Origin: Metridium senile
Taxonomy: Eukaryota > Cnidaria > Anthozoa > Actiniaria > Metridiidae
Reading direction: 5' to 3'
Assembly (NCBI GenBank): GCA_949775045.1
Contig: OX459104.1
Location: forward strand, 16,179,096 to 16,243,095
Length of the DNA: 64,000 nucleotides
The notes below the pieces were generated by a model. The model made no database searches. It saw nothing but the letters and a program-made list of their open reading frames with translations, and was not told the origin of the DNA. Below are positions 9,292 through 19,149 of the stretch, piece by piece (position 1 is the stretch's first letter; each line of letters starts with the position of its first letter). Both the position numbers and the translations under genes were made by a program.

Positions 9292-9314
9292 TTTAGTGCA
9301 TAACGAACAATAAA
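9292..9314 (+). repeat. 17-bp direct repeat, right copy, followed by AATAAA
   Basis: Exact copy of 7097-7113, then AATAAA at 9309-9314. If the 2.2 kb between are insertions, this could be the original polyadenylation signal of the membrane-protein gene. Inference only. Confidence 0.5.
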
Positions 9315-9800
9315 ATTATATCATCAAATACCCAGTACAAGTGTAGTATATTTAGTTAATGCGTGGCTTTCGGAGCGAGAGAACACCATTGGCCACTGGA
9401 CGCTCACACTTGTTTCCGCTTCTCTGTTGACTAGCTTGCAATGCCCGTAAAATTGAGCATTGATGGGAGATAGATGGAGAATTCCTGTTAAGGAAAGTGG
9501 AAGAGGGAGAATGGAGAGTTTTCAGTCTACTCACGGTCAATAAAACCAAAGGAAGCCCAATAAAGATGATGATAAATGATGCCAATATTTTGATTAAAAA
9601 AGTGATATCAAAAGAGCGAAAAAGATAATCATAAAAATAGAATGAAAGAAAAACCTCAATTAAGTTCTACCAAAAAAGATAAAAAATAGACTAAAAAAAA
9701 AAAAACTGTTATGAAATGGGATAAAATAATAATAAAAAAAAAATAAGAAACAACCGGAAATAAAAAAAAGCAACCGGAAATAAAAAAAATACATAAATAT
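9315..9800. other. No gene recognised; A-rich from 9640
   Basis: A 77-codon frame at 9352-9585 (-) has no recognisable motif. 9640-9790 is A-rich low complexity. Confidence 0.4.
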
Positions 9801-9803
9801 CCA

Positions 9804-9811
9804 TGACGTCA
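9804..9811 (+). promoter_or_regulatory. CRE palindrome (ATF/CREB type)
   Basis: Perfect TGACGTCA, with a half-site TGACGCG at 9823. It lies just upstream of two exon-like segments (to 10016, and 10159-10208) on the plus strand, a position that suits a promoter. A match by chance is possible. Confidence 0.35.
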
Positions 9812-10158
9812 TTACAATTTTCATGACGCGTGCGTGCACGTAAAGGCGCGAAAATTCCAACCATGAAACATTGCGTTCAAACCTTCACCATTCGTCTTCA
9901 TGCACAAACAACGGACTTTTCGCCTCAAAAATAACTCAAAAACCTGCCACAGACAACCAAAAATCAAGAAAACATTTTCATTGACAAACTGAGGTGGTCT
10001 TGGAAAAAGAAAACAGGTATTTTGAGCTTAATTTTTGGGATTTTTGAGCGACGGAAGTACTGAAGTGCTAGAAAATATTTTCTACGTCAATTTGTGCTCA
10101 GCTGTGTTTTAGAACAGAAACGGTGCTATTTATGGCTTAAATTCGTTTTTTTTTTCAG

Positions 10159-10208
10159 CTGGAAATGTTGAACAACAACGTGGAATTTGGTGTGACGAGT
10201 AAGAAATG
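10159..10208 (+). other. Exon-like segment (possible 5' exon of an unseen transcript)
   Basis: A strong acceptor (t-run, then cag at 10156-10158) and a strong donor (ATG|gtaagt at 10209) bound 50 nt. An ATG at 10165 would open MLNNNVEFGVTSKK, leaving in phase 2. A plausible preceding donor is AAACAG|gtat at 10016. No following coding exon was found before the GPCR, which is on the other strand. Could be a 5' UTR exon or chance. Confidence 0.3.
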
Positions 10209-10573
10209 GTAAGTACGAATTTATTATAGTTTATTTTTCTAAAAGAGCATTGGAGCATTGGAGACGGAATTATAAGATTGTGATGTGGTTCCAAATCATA
10301 CAACAGAATTATAGCAAGAATATATATATGGTAAAGCTTTAATAACTCAAATAACATCGATTGTTTGTAATGTATTTATAGATACTGAGATAATTTGTTC
10401 TATTTTTTTTTTTCATCCAAACATGAAAACATGATTTGGATGTTTTGGATGTTTTCACTCTATTAAACATCCACATTGACTATAAAATACAACATTTAGG
10501 CTGTACTCAACTATAGTACTTTTATGGAAAACAAACTATTTTTCTACTGTGTAATGGAGTACAAACATTAAAA

Positions 10574-10681
10574 GCGTGAAACATAAATAGTACTAAATAG
10601 TGATATTTTATGCTAATTCTATTGTTTTCCATTGTTTGATTAGCACTTTTTAGTACTAATTAGTACTACTTGTTTCACACA
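10574..10681. mobile_element. MITE-like inverted repeat
   Basis: GCGTGAAACATAAATAGTAC at the left and GTACTACTTGTTTCACAC at the right, with AGTACTAA motifs inside both arms. Related in style to the other GTGAAAC-type MITEs here. Confidence 0.5.
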
Positions 10682-10900
10682 TATATCGGATATATTATTT
10701 GTACGTGTACTCTAGTTTTTAAATATTGACTATAAATTACTATCAAAGACAAGTAAAGTTGAAATTATAGTTTATTTTTTAGTCGAGTTGTGATAATGTA
10801 GTCACTAAATAAAAACTATTAGTTAATCATCATATTTCATTTAATGGTTTTAGTGTTTTCTTTGATACGATACTTTTTCGATCAAATTTTACTTATGCAA

Positions 10901-11152
10901 CTATCAATGTCTTGCCCCAACGGGGGGAGTGCGGGCAAAGTCGGGCTATTGAACATAAACTTTGCCCGTACCTGGGGCTGCTCGATTGACAATTTCATCA
11001 CAAAGTTCTGCGTCCACAACAGTAAATATATGAGTAAGTATATGAATTTGACGTCCCCAGGATAGGGACTATTGACAAAAAGATATGAAAAATGTCAATA
11101 GCCCCTGGGTACGTATGCCCGCACTTCCCCCGTTGGAGCAAGACATTGATAG
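10901..11152. mobile_element. Fold-back MITE with CTATCAATGTCTTGC ends
   Basis: CTATCAATGTCTTGCCCCAA, then GGGGGAGTGCGGGCA at the left is inverted at the right (TGCCCGCACTTCCCCC, then GCAAGACATTGATAG). Length 252 bp. Open frames inside are artefacts of the hairpin. Confidence 0.85.
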
Positions 11153-11706
11153 GTGCATTATTTACAATAAATTTGTATCAGGAAGTTCAAACCATTTTTA
11201 CAATATCTTTTGTACGTTCAAAATTGTTACAAATTTTGCCCATTGATATTAATATTATACATGAATTTTCCCCAAATTTCCTTCTGTTCATATCCGATCA
11301 ATATTGAATTAAATTTAAGATTAACTCTTTTCCTTTAAAGTTTGCGTTCCTTGTAAGGAGAAGGTTAAATGGTATTGCAATGCATTATATGCAATTGCCC
11401 TATTTCACTATATATGAAGTGGACAGAATCGTACAGATTTGGTCTAAATCTTTTCTACGATATTTTTAGTGTAATATTTTATTGTACTTACACTAAATAA
11501 GCTCATAATTGTATTTTGATTTCATCTATTTTGCTGTAATTCTGTCCCCTCTGGCGACTATGATCCTTTCCATTAAAGCACTATAGATTGTTTTGATGAC
11601 ATGTCTAAAATAGGGGAATTGTTTCCGCAATTCAGTTGATATTGGAAACGTTTATGTACAAGGGTGTATATATATTGGATACTCTTAGACATTCATGTGA
11701 GAAAAT

Positions 11707-12122
11707 CTACCTAGATGTTATAACCCTTTGTCCCTCTGTTATAGTTCTGTTGAATGCGTCCTCGTCCATCCCTTCATAATATCTTTACAAGTGGTATTGA
11801 GGTTTTAGAATACAATCTTTATGTAAATGGGTGTACGTTGAATACTCTTACATACATTCATATAAGGCAATATATTATCTACGCAGATGTTGTGGCCCTT
11901 TCTCCATCTGTTATTTCTCTTGAATGCGTCCTCGTCAATCCCTTCATAATATCTTTACAAGTGGTATTGAGGTTTTAGAATACAATCTTTATGTACAAGG
12001 GTGTATATTGGATACTCTTAGACATTCATGTGAGAAAATCTACCTAGATGTTATAACCCTTTCTCCATCTGTTATTTCTGTTGAATGCGTCCTCGTCCAT
12101 CCCTTCATAATATCTTTACAAG
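11707..12122 (-). repeat. Tandem array of GPCR tail copies plus 3' UTR
   Basis: Three extra copies of the last ~25 codons and stop of the GPCR, each with ~70-90 bp of following sequence: 11707-11791 (type B), 11879-11962 (type A) and 12040-12122 (type B); the real tail is at 12211-12290. Type A repeats KDIMKGLTRTHSREITDGER and ends ATTSA; type B has KDIMKGWTRTHSTEITDGER and ends VITSR. The copies start at one junction (AAAGATATTATGAAGGG) and alternate, so the array probably grew as a two-unit block (~325-330 bp). No receptor body precedes the copies. Confidence 0.85.
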
Positions 12123-12210
12123 TGGTATTGAGGTTTTAGAATACAATCTTTTATGTAAATGGGTGTACGTTGAATACTCTTACATACATTCATATAAGGC
12201 AATATATTAT

Positions 12211-13191
12211 CTACGCAGATGTTGTGGCCCTTTCTCCATCTGTTATTTCTCTTGAATGCGTCCTCGTCAATCCCTTCATAATATCTTTAAAAGCTGTCTT
12301 GAGCTCTTTGCTTCTCAATCCATAAACCATCGGAGTAAGACATGAGCTGAGGTACAGCAAGGTAAACGTAATTTCGCGCGCTAAATTAAGCGATCTGCTA
12401 CGTCCATTGATAGCGATACCGATCACCACCGACACAAATGGTATATAACAGAGAAACAATATACAAGTGATGATCGCCATTGTAATGAGTGCCTTTTTGT
12501 ACTGTGCTATATCGAACGACTTCGGAGGCCGTTCGTCCGAAGTTACCCGATGTTTGTCCGAAGTTTGTCCGACCTTTCCCTGTAACCTCTTCAACGCGGC
12601 TAAACTCTTAGAATAACAGGCCACAATGATGACTAGACATATGAACATTATAACAGCCGCAAAGATCATGTATTTCTCTTTCTTCGCAACTACACGTATT
12701 GACGTTACGGTCGCTGAGAACGTTAACGCAGCGACTGCAGTCCACATGATCCGCGTGCTTGTGACAATCGAGCGGTATTTCACTCCTGTAGTGATCGCCA
12801 GGTATCGATCAACGCTAGTAGCGGTAACTATGAAGAATGAAGGGCAGCATATCAAATGCGCCATGATGTCCCCCGCTTGAAGCAGTTTACAATACGCATC
12901 GTAATCTTTCTGCAACGCAGCGATCTTGCGTAAAACATACAAAGGTTGTACAATTATACCGACGCCCAGATCCGTAAATGCTAGGCTACACATCAGAAAG
13001 TACGAAGGCTTACGTAAGCTTGGCGTACGGGTGATAGTTACTATTACCATTACGTTGAATAAAATCGTAGGTAGAACGAGGAGTGCGTTTATAGAAACCA
13101 CTCCAATTTCGTAAGCTGAGCCCCAGTTTTCGGAGTCTGCGTTTTTCGAAAGGAGATAATTTGAGCATAGTGTTGTCAAATTGGATGCCAT
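12211..13191 (-). CDS. Class A (rhodopsin-like) G-protein-coupled receptor, intronless
   Basis: 326 residues, seven hydrophobic helices. Landmarks: N-terminal sequon N4-L-T; N46 in helix 1; D74 in helix 2 (SLAFTDLGVG); C101 at the top of helix 3; D128-R129-Y130; W150 in helix 4; P251 in helix 6 (LFLCYIPF); TPMVY at 286-290 in helix 7 in place of NPxxY; a basic third loop and a short helix 8 with Ser/Thr-rich tail. Very short second extracellular loop without Cys and a helix 5 without Pro are shared with melanocortin, cannabinoid and lysophospholipid receptors, so a MECA-like receptor is my best guess; ligand unknown. It would act at the plasma membrane through G proteins. Start chosen because an in-frame TAA lies 36 nt upstream with no other Met between. 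Single-exon structure is usual for large cnidarian receptor expansions. Its tail is copied in the array downstream. Confidence 0.95.
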   Translation of the reverse strand: MASNLTTLCSNYLLSKNADSENWGSAYEIGVVSINALLVLPTILFNVMVIVTITRTPSLRKPSYFLMCSLAFTDLGVGIIVQPLYVLRKIAALQKDYDAYCKLLQAGDIMAHLICCPSFFIVTATSVDRYLAITTGVKYRSIVTSTRIMWTAVAALTFSATVTSIRVVAKKEKYMIFAAVIMFICLVIIVACYSKSLAALKRLQGKVGQTSDKHRVTSDERPPKSFDIAQYKKALITMAIITCILFLCYIPFVSVVIGIAINGRSRSLNLAREITFTLLYLSSCLTPMVYGLRSKELKTAFKDIMKGLTRTHSREITDGERATTSA

Positions 13192-13364
13192 GCTTGACAG
13201 TTTGTTAGCAAATGACTTTCGTTGTTAAACCTTTCTTCAAGACTTTTTTTGTATAATTTTTGTCTTCTGTTAACCTTTTAACACAATTTTTTACACACTT
13301 TGATACGTTATTTTGTAAAGCCAAGTTTGATTAATAACTTTCTTCGTCTTGTTGTGTTCTCAGT

Positions 13365-13760
13365 TTTTTAGACAATTTTCACCATGCAAGTGATAATCAA
13401 TCTTTTTTCTCCAAAATTGTCGATAATCTTTTTTTGACTTTGAAATTTCTTTACTGGCAAAAATTTCTTTACTACATACAAAGTCTTCTTTGATTAACAA
13501 TTGTACAATTTCTTTGTCTTTTTTGCTTCTTTTTGAGACAATTTTCACCAGTTGGAGATAATCGTTTCTTTTTTCTACCAAATTGTCGATACTCCTCTTT
13601 TGACTTTGAAGCTTTCCTCACTGGCAAAGTCTTGTCTTTAGCAATATTACAATTTCTTCGTTTTTTTATTTTGCTTCTTCTTGAGACAACTTCCACCAGC
13701 TGGAGATAATCGGTTATATTTCCATCAAAATTGTCGTTTTTTTTCTTTCCACTATGACGC
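13365..13760. repeat. Three degenerate ~150-165-bp tandem units
   Basis: gacaa(t/c)ttt(t)c(c)acca begins units at ~13371, 13538 and 13684; each is followed by ataatc, then caaaattgtcgat or similar. Lys-rich minus-strand frames are artefacts. Confidence 0.65.
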
Positions 13761-13769
13761 TTTTTTTTG

Positions 13770-14290
13770 TTTTTTTAAAGGACGACAACTTTCAAGAATT
13801 GTGTGTGTCTTTGGCTTTTTGCTGTTTTCTTGCTTTTTAGATACGTTGTTGTTGATATACTATCGTATATATACTTAAAGCTATCGTTTTTTCTAGTTCA
13901 ACTTTGAAATGCCGTTTTTTAGTAGTAAATATGACCGTTCATCTAATCTCATCCAGTTCAACTTTGATCGGTTGTTTTTTTGTTTTGGTAGCAACTATGA
14001 TCATTAATCTTATCTCCTCCAGTTGATATTCCTGTTTTTATAGTACTTTTCTCTTGGGTGTGCGTTTTGTTTGTTTGTTTAGAAGGCCGGCAGTCCTCTA
14101 AAATGTCCACAAGTGTTTCCTCAATTCAAACTGAAATACAAACATACAAAATACATTTAAATATTATTGGCAGTTGATTACTATAATACGCCCTGGGGGT
14201 GAGGTGAAGGGCTTCTTCAAGTGTTTTCAATCTAAATCATATAGATATTTTGAATGTATGAAACAAAATGTAAAAAAAGAAATATTTTAT
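13770..14290. other. T-rich DNA, nothing recognised
   Basis: Upstream of the GPCR on its strand; no TATA box or repeat that I would defend. Confidence 0.4.
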
Positions 14291-14330
14291 TTATTATAGA
14301 TGGATAACAAACATTTCCAGGAGAGCGAAT

Positions 14331-14425
14331 TTAACAAAAGAACCACCAGTCACGGTGATGGTTTTCTTTTGTCAAGACCACCAACATGGCTGCTGTTTCA
14401 TTTGTTAAATTCACTCTCTTCTCGC
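14331..14425. repeat. Imperfect inverted repeat
   Basis: GAGCGAATTTAACAAAAG against TTTGTTAAATTCACTCTC. The 81-codon frame across it (14300-14545) is not supported as a gene. Confidence 0.5.
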
Positions 14426-14520
14426 TATCTCACACAATCCATACACCACACAAGCGAATTTTGGATTTTCTACAAGACGGAATCTGATATCATCTCGACT
14501 CCTAAACAAGAAAGGTATTA

Positions 14521-14755
14521 CAGACCACTTTCATATATACCATAATATGTAACGAAAAATGATTTTTCAAGTAAACAGATATTTTAATATTTTAGCACTG
14601 TCAAAATGAAAGATTCACCTGAAATAGGCATGTTTGGAAGGTTTTGATGCTCTAGTTAAAATACCAAAGAAGTTATGCTCAATGAAAAATGTAGAGATTT
14701 GTATGTAATTTTCTACTGAGGCCTTTGATGCCTCGTTTTTATGTTTTTCTGATTT
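14521..14755 (+). repeat. Dispersed repeat, first copy
   Basis: Starts cagaccactttcata and ends with gaggcctttgatgcctcgtt; a diverged copy in the same order is at 16441-16600 (tagaccactttcata to gaggctttattgtctcgttt). Confidence 0.6.
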
Positions 14756-14784
14756 TCTAAATTCTTATTGCGTTTTTGCCGCGA

Positions 14785-14910
14785 ACGTCATTCCTTAATG
14801 TTTTCACTCAATAGCTAGTTAACGCTATGAAGGCCATCAATATAGGTCATTCCTTAATATTTTCGCTCAATAGCTACAGTTAGCGTCATCAATATACTTG
14901 TTGTAGACAT
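14785..14910 (+). repeat. Two diverged ~65-bp units
   Basis: gtcattccttaat, then (a/g)ctcaatagcta occurs twice. Confidence 0.6.
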
Positions 14911-14988
14911 AAATAACAGTTCTCAAGTGCATTAAGCCTTTCAGCCCACGCCGAAAATATCGTCTTTTGATATTAATAATATTTAAAA

Positions 14989-15184
14989 AAGGCCTACTCC
15001 AGGTCATACGATCGCCCAAGATCGCCTAAAATCGCCTAAGATCGCATAAGATCGCATAAGATCGCCTAAAATCGCCTAAGATAGTCTAAAGTCGTCTAAG
15101 ATCGCTTAGATCGCCTTAAATTTTTGGAGCTTTTTGCTAAAATCGCCCAAAATTACGGCGATTCTAGGACTCGGAGTAGGCCTT
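14989..15184. mobile_element. MITE with internal decamer minisatellite
   Basis: Perfect 12-bp ends AAGGCCTACTCC / GGAGTAGGCCTT enclose ~10 copies of a decamer, (A)GATCGC(C)TAA (15010-15110). Confidence 0.75.
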
Positions 15185-15200
15185 AAAAAGCTATTTTCCT

Positions 15201-15330
15201 TATCAATCAATCAATCAATTTATTAAAGTCATAACGTGGTATAAGGTCGCCCTTACATCCGAGCCAGAGGCTCATGTAATAAAACGTATGACAAGTGTAT
15301 AAATATATTGAATTATAAATAGAAAATATA
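15201..15330 (-). mobile_element. 3' end of a CR1/L2-like LINE
   Basis: On the minus strand: GAGCCTCTGGCTCGGATGTA, GGGCGACCTTATACCACG, ATGACTTTAATAAATTG and then an (ATTG)n tail at 15201-15220. That is the shape of a LINE 3' end with a simple-repeat tail; no coding part remains. Confidence 0.55.
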
Positions 15331-15900
15331 AACATGAAAATATAAATAGTACTCAAATAGATAAAATTATTTCATTGAAATTTATAGTGAGTATGATATA
15401 TCAAGATACATTTTATACAAATATATAAATGGGGATACAAATGTAATAAAATTAGAGAGAGAAAAATAAGGAAGAACAATATTATAAAACTATATTAAAT
15501 TTATATATCAAGCTATCTAAATCCTAATATCCTATGATAAACAGCAATTACATTTACAGCTAGCTCTTAGATTGCTAAAATCAATGCCTTCAGCTTCTTA
15601 TGAAAATCACTTAATTTAGTAGATTGCTTTATAAACGAACTGATGAAGCTGACTTCCATAGATGTGATAGATTATAAGTAAATGAATTGTGAAAAAAAGA
15701 TTATAATAATAAGGCTGTACTAGATTACTTCCCCATCTCTTATCATTAGTGACACTCATTGTCTTCAACATCAATATCAACCAAAAAGACACTAAAAAGA
15801 TATGTCACTTGACACCAAATAAGCTCCCTCTATATCTTTTATAAAATATTCTGTAGTTAAAATCAAACAAATCGACGCTCCGTGCACTGTTGAGTTATAG
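15331..15900. other. AT-rich, nothing recognised
   Basis: Possibly more of the LINE 3' region; no motif seen. Confidence 0.4.
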
Positions 15901-15911
15901 AGAACTCTTCT

Positions 15912-15932
15912 GAGCCAATCAGAGCGCGCGAT
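15912..15932 (+). repeat. CCAATCAGAGCGCGCG repeat motif
   Basis: agccaatcagagcgcgcgat. Close copies lie at 3401-3420 (agccaatcagcgcgcgag) and, inverted, at ~32874-32892 (cacgcgctctgattggct). A shared end of some dispersed repeat. Confidence 0.5.
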
Positions 15933-16225
15933 TTAAATCAAATATTTAATGCTTGATACTACAATCTTGGACCAAAATGTTGACAAAATGTGATTTTTGA
16001 ATAAAAACTGCAGAGAAACGTATTTTAGTCTATAAAATCCTCCCCCCTTAAACCAATTTTTGCATGACGGCTGATGCACTATATCAACATTGATCAGGGG
16101 AGAGGGGTGAAGGGCACCCCTTTGTAGTGTGATGCGAATAATTATGACTTGTAAAACAATTGTCAACTATTTTTGTCCAAGATTATCTCAAGATTGTAGC
16201 ATTAACTTTGAACATATATTTCATA

Positions 16226-16412
16226 CAGTGGAACCCTGCCTTACGGCCACCCGCTTAATACGGCCACCCCGTTATTGCGGCCAGTTTTTTAGCTCCCAAC
16301 GAAATGCATGCCCATACATTTTCTATAAAATGTACCTGCTTAATGCGGCCACCCCGTTAATACGGCCACTTTGGACTGTCCCTTCGGTGGCCGGATTAAC
16401 AGGGTTCCACTG
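16226..16412. mobile_element. pogo/Tigger-like MITE
   Basis: TA target duplication (16224-16225, 16413-16414), ends CAGTGGAACCCTG / CAGGGTTCCACTG, body of TACGGCCACCCCGTTAATACGGCC-like phrases. These termini are those of the Tc1/mariner pogo-Tigger branch. A second copy is at 27873-28059. Confidence 0.85.
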
Positions 16413-16785
16413 TAATTCTTATTTCATGTTCACTGTTACTCATAGACCACTTTCATAAATAATGGAAAATAAGTTTCACAAGTGAGCACTCTTATATGAA
16501 GGAGTCACCTGTTTTGGCTAAAATCCCAATGAAATTATGCTAAACGAAGAATGTAGAGATTTTTGCTGAGGCTTTATTGTCTCGTTTTGGTGTTTTTTTT
16601 TTCTTCTTCAAATTTACTCGTTGTTTCTCAAACTTTCTTTTCTCGAAGTTCTTCTTATTATGAATGCTTATCATATGATGCACCTAATTTCAAGAACGTT
16701 GTCCTGACTTTTATAATTTAGAAAAGGAATTCATTAAAAGACAAAAAGAACATCACTGAACTCTTTCTTTTTTATTCATTTCTTC

Positions 16786-17083
16786 TTCTAAAACTCATGA
16801 CTAATTAATGAAGAGAAAACAAAGACAAAATCACTAGCGTGAAGGAGTTTGAAATCTGATGAAACACTTGCATAAAATTAAGCCAACTTCGCTTTGAATT
16901 TCTCCAATAATTATCCAATAATTTGAGAAGTAATATCCAACACTCGAAAGAGTGATTCATCAGGTTTTCAAACACCTCAAAATGGGCCCAAAAAAACTCG
17001 GCTGCGCCTCGTTTTTTCAACCCATTTTTTGGTGTTTGAAAACCTGATGAAACACTTTTTCTCGTGTTTGATATATTACTTAA
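16786..17083. mobile_element. Dispersed ~300-bp element, copy 1
   Basis: Nearly identical in inverse to 25340-25632. Contains an internal hairpin (GGTTTTCAAACACC, twice, inverted) around AAAACTCGGCTGCGCCTCG. A 71-codon minus-strand frame is shared by both copies but has no known motif. Confidence 0.8.
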
Positions 17084-17306
17084 ATTACTGATGTTCCTTT
17101 TCCATGTGACAACTTTCTTGCGATAAGATGTAGCTATTTTTGTCTTAAAACAGCAATTTTAAATATTATGATAATTGATGGTGGCCAATTATAAAAGTAG
17201 TTGCGTGGTGCATGCTGGAAAGTGACTATGTGTCTTTAGAACAGCAATTTTAAATTGTGATAATTGCTGGTGGCCATTTATTAAAGTATTCAAGTCGTCT
17301 ATTATT

Positions 17307-17790
17307 CAATTTAAAATTGAAATTCTGCCGAATACCAGTAAGCTAAGAGTCACGTTCACATAACTGCCTTGACAGAACTCGAGCAATTTAAAATTGAAAT
17401 TCTGCCGAATACCAGTAAGCTAAGAGTCACGTTCACATAACTGCCTTGACAGAACTCGAGCAATTTAAAATTGAAATTCTGCCGAATACCAGTAAGCTAA
17501 GAGTCACGTTCACATAATTGCCTTGACAGAACTCGAGAGTGATAACTGAACAATTGCCTAAACGTTAATCTCGAGGTAAAATGAAGTTGTGTCCGCGGCT
17601 TCTAAGAGTTCTAGTTCTTTTTTGTGGTAGTAGTTCATAAAGACAGTGCTTGTTGAAAATGTCGTCTATTATTTAATTTAAAATTGAAATTCTGTCGAAT
17701 ACCAGTAAGCTAAGAGTCACGTTCACATAACTGTCTGGGCAGAACTCGAGAGTGATAACCGAACAATTGCCAAAACCTCAACCTCATGCC
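17307..17790 (+). repeat. 77-bp tandem repeat, three perfect-looking units plus a distant fourth
   Basis: Units start at 17307, 17384 and 17461 (caatttaaaattgaaattct, to ccttgacagaactcgag). A fourth, with the following gagtgataac(t/c)gaacaattgcc, is at ~17676-17790. Confidence 0.85.
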
Positions 17791-17869
17791 TTTATACTGC
17801 TATTTAAAAAAACGTAGAATACTGAATACTGCATACTAAATAGTGCATTTCAAGAACGAAATGCATTCT

Positions 17870-18260
17870 GGGGCATCAAATGTAGTGAAATATAATGAAA
17901 TTTGTAACACCGTTAATAATGTGGACTTAACTTTACTAGCCTGCGTTACATCCGGTTTATTCCCCGTAATAACCGTCTGCGAAATAACGAACATATTCGT
18001 GTTCTGAGACCCCCAGCGAATAGTTTTCACTAGCGACGCAAGCACAAGCGCAAACACAAGCGCAAGAGACCTTATTTCGTCTTGAAAACCGTTTGACGCA
18101 GTGATAACGCAAGCGCAAGCGCAAGATATCAGAATAGTTTGTTTGCGATTGCGCTTATTCACGTCTCGTTTTCACTCTAAAATTAACCCTTGTGTTTTCG
18201 CTTGCGTTGCGTGGCTAGTGAAAACCAGGCTTAACATTTCAAGCTTTAGCCCTTCGTCGG
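17870..18260 (-). mobile_element. Hammerhead-like module repeat split by a fold-back MITE
   Basis: 17880-17938 (gaaatttgtaacaccg, then ttaactttac) and 18232-18255 (catttcaagctttagccctt, then cgtcgg) are two halves of the module repeat in minus orientation. Between them lies ~293 bp with ends GCCTGCG / CCAGGC, rich in AAGCGCAAGC-like heptads and with inverted TTTTCACTAGC, apparently inserted at a TA. Confidence 0.65.
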
Positions 18261-18364
18261 ATATGTTAAAAGTCGACTGATGATAAGTTAAAACATATTC
18301 GTTTTTCTCATGATTAATAGTGTCGATGGTTTGGTCCGCGCGTTTCGACTGCTACAGCTATATA

Positions 18365-18519
18365 GAGCGGTTTTCGTACGAGTGGGAAACTGACCGTACC
18401 GTACCGTAGCCGTAACCGTACCGTAAGTTCTATAAAAACATTCGAAAATTCTACAGTAACAGTACCGTAACTGTGCGGTAAATATTACGGCCAGTTTCCC
18501 ACTCGTACGAAAACCGCTC
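18365..18519. mobile_element. TA-inserting MITE with GAGCGGTTTTC ends
   Basis: TA at 18363-18364 and 18520-18521. 28-bp perfect inverted ends starting GAGCGGTTTTCGTACGAGTG. Interior has ACCGTACCGTA repeats. 155 bp. Confidence 0.9.
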
Positions 18520-18540
18520 TACAGTGTTCATCAGGCGTGG

Positions 18541-18656
18541 GCATCCTCGGGAACCTAGAGGGTTATATTCTGTAAAAGGCAAAAAAAAAAAAAAAAAAAA
18601 AAAAAGGAGAGCGAGAAACGAGTGACAGAATATAACCCCTGGGTTCCCGAGGATGC
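18541..18656. mobile_element. 116-bp fold-back MITE with central poly(A) and 8-bp target duplication
   Basis: Ends GCATCCTCGGGAACC / GGTTCCCGAGGATGC, arms continue through GGGTTATATTCTGT. The arms enclose ~26 A (to 18605). AGGCGTGG is directly repeated at 18533-18540 and 18657-18664. An 8-bp duplication suits hAT-type transposition. Confidence 0.85.
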
Positions 18657-18984
18657 AGGCGTGGGTAGACTGATATTTATGATGTCTGGTCTTCAGTTTA
18701 GATCGTTCGTTGGATTCAATATTAGGATCAGTGTATATTAGACAAAAATATTAACGACTGGAAAATGTGCATAATGATAGTTTCCTTTTCCTTTTACATT
18801 TTTTTTTCCTTTTTCTTTTTGTGTAACTTAAATTTCTTCCGATTCATGTTTAAAACACTGATTTTCTCACAACGGGAGCCAGATAATACTAAAAAATGTT
18901 TTTATTCGCTTTTACAACATCCGTTCTATTTTTAATTAAATAAAATTACATAACTGTCGAGTAAACCATAATTTAAACAGTTCC

Positions 18985-19135
18985 TTTTACTCCGTCCGAC
19001 GAAAAGCTAAAGCTCGAAACGTCAGTAAAGTTAAGTCAACATTTTTTACGGTGTTACACATTTCATTCTATTACCTATCGTTTATATCAAACACCGACGA
19101 AGCCTATACTAGTTTATTCCATTTAAACAGTAAAT
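18985..19135 (+). repeat. Hammerhead-like module with one linked ~100-bp unit
   Basis: TTTTACTCCGTCCGACGAAAA, then GCTAAAGCTCGAAACGTC and AGTAAAG, followed by aagtcaacattttttacggt, gttaca, attacctatcgtttatatc and ctatactagttta. Core is mutated. Confidence 0.6.
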
Positions 19136-19149
19136 TTTACCTTAACTCA

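Noticed and set aside
9352..9585. 77-codon minus-strand frame as a small secreted protein
   Set aside because: Contains a hydrophobic start but no splice context, no conserved motif and no duplication that would support it.
14300..14545. 81-codon plus-strand gene starting after an AG
   Set aside because: The frame runs through an inverted repeat and into a dispersed repeat; no domain, no partner exon.
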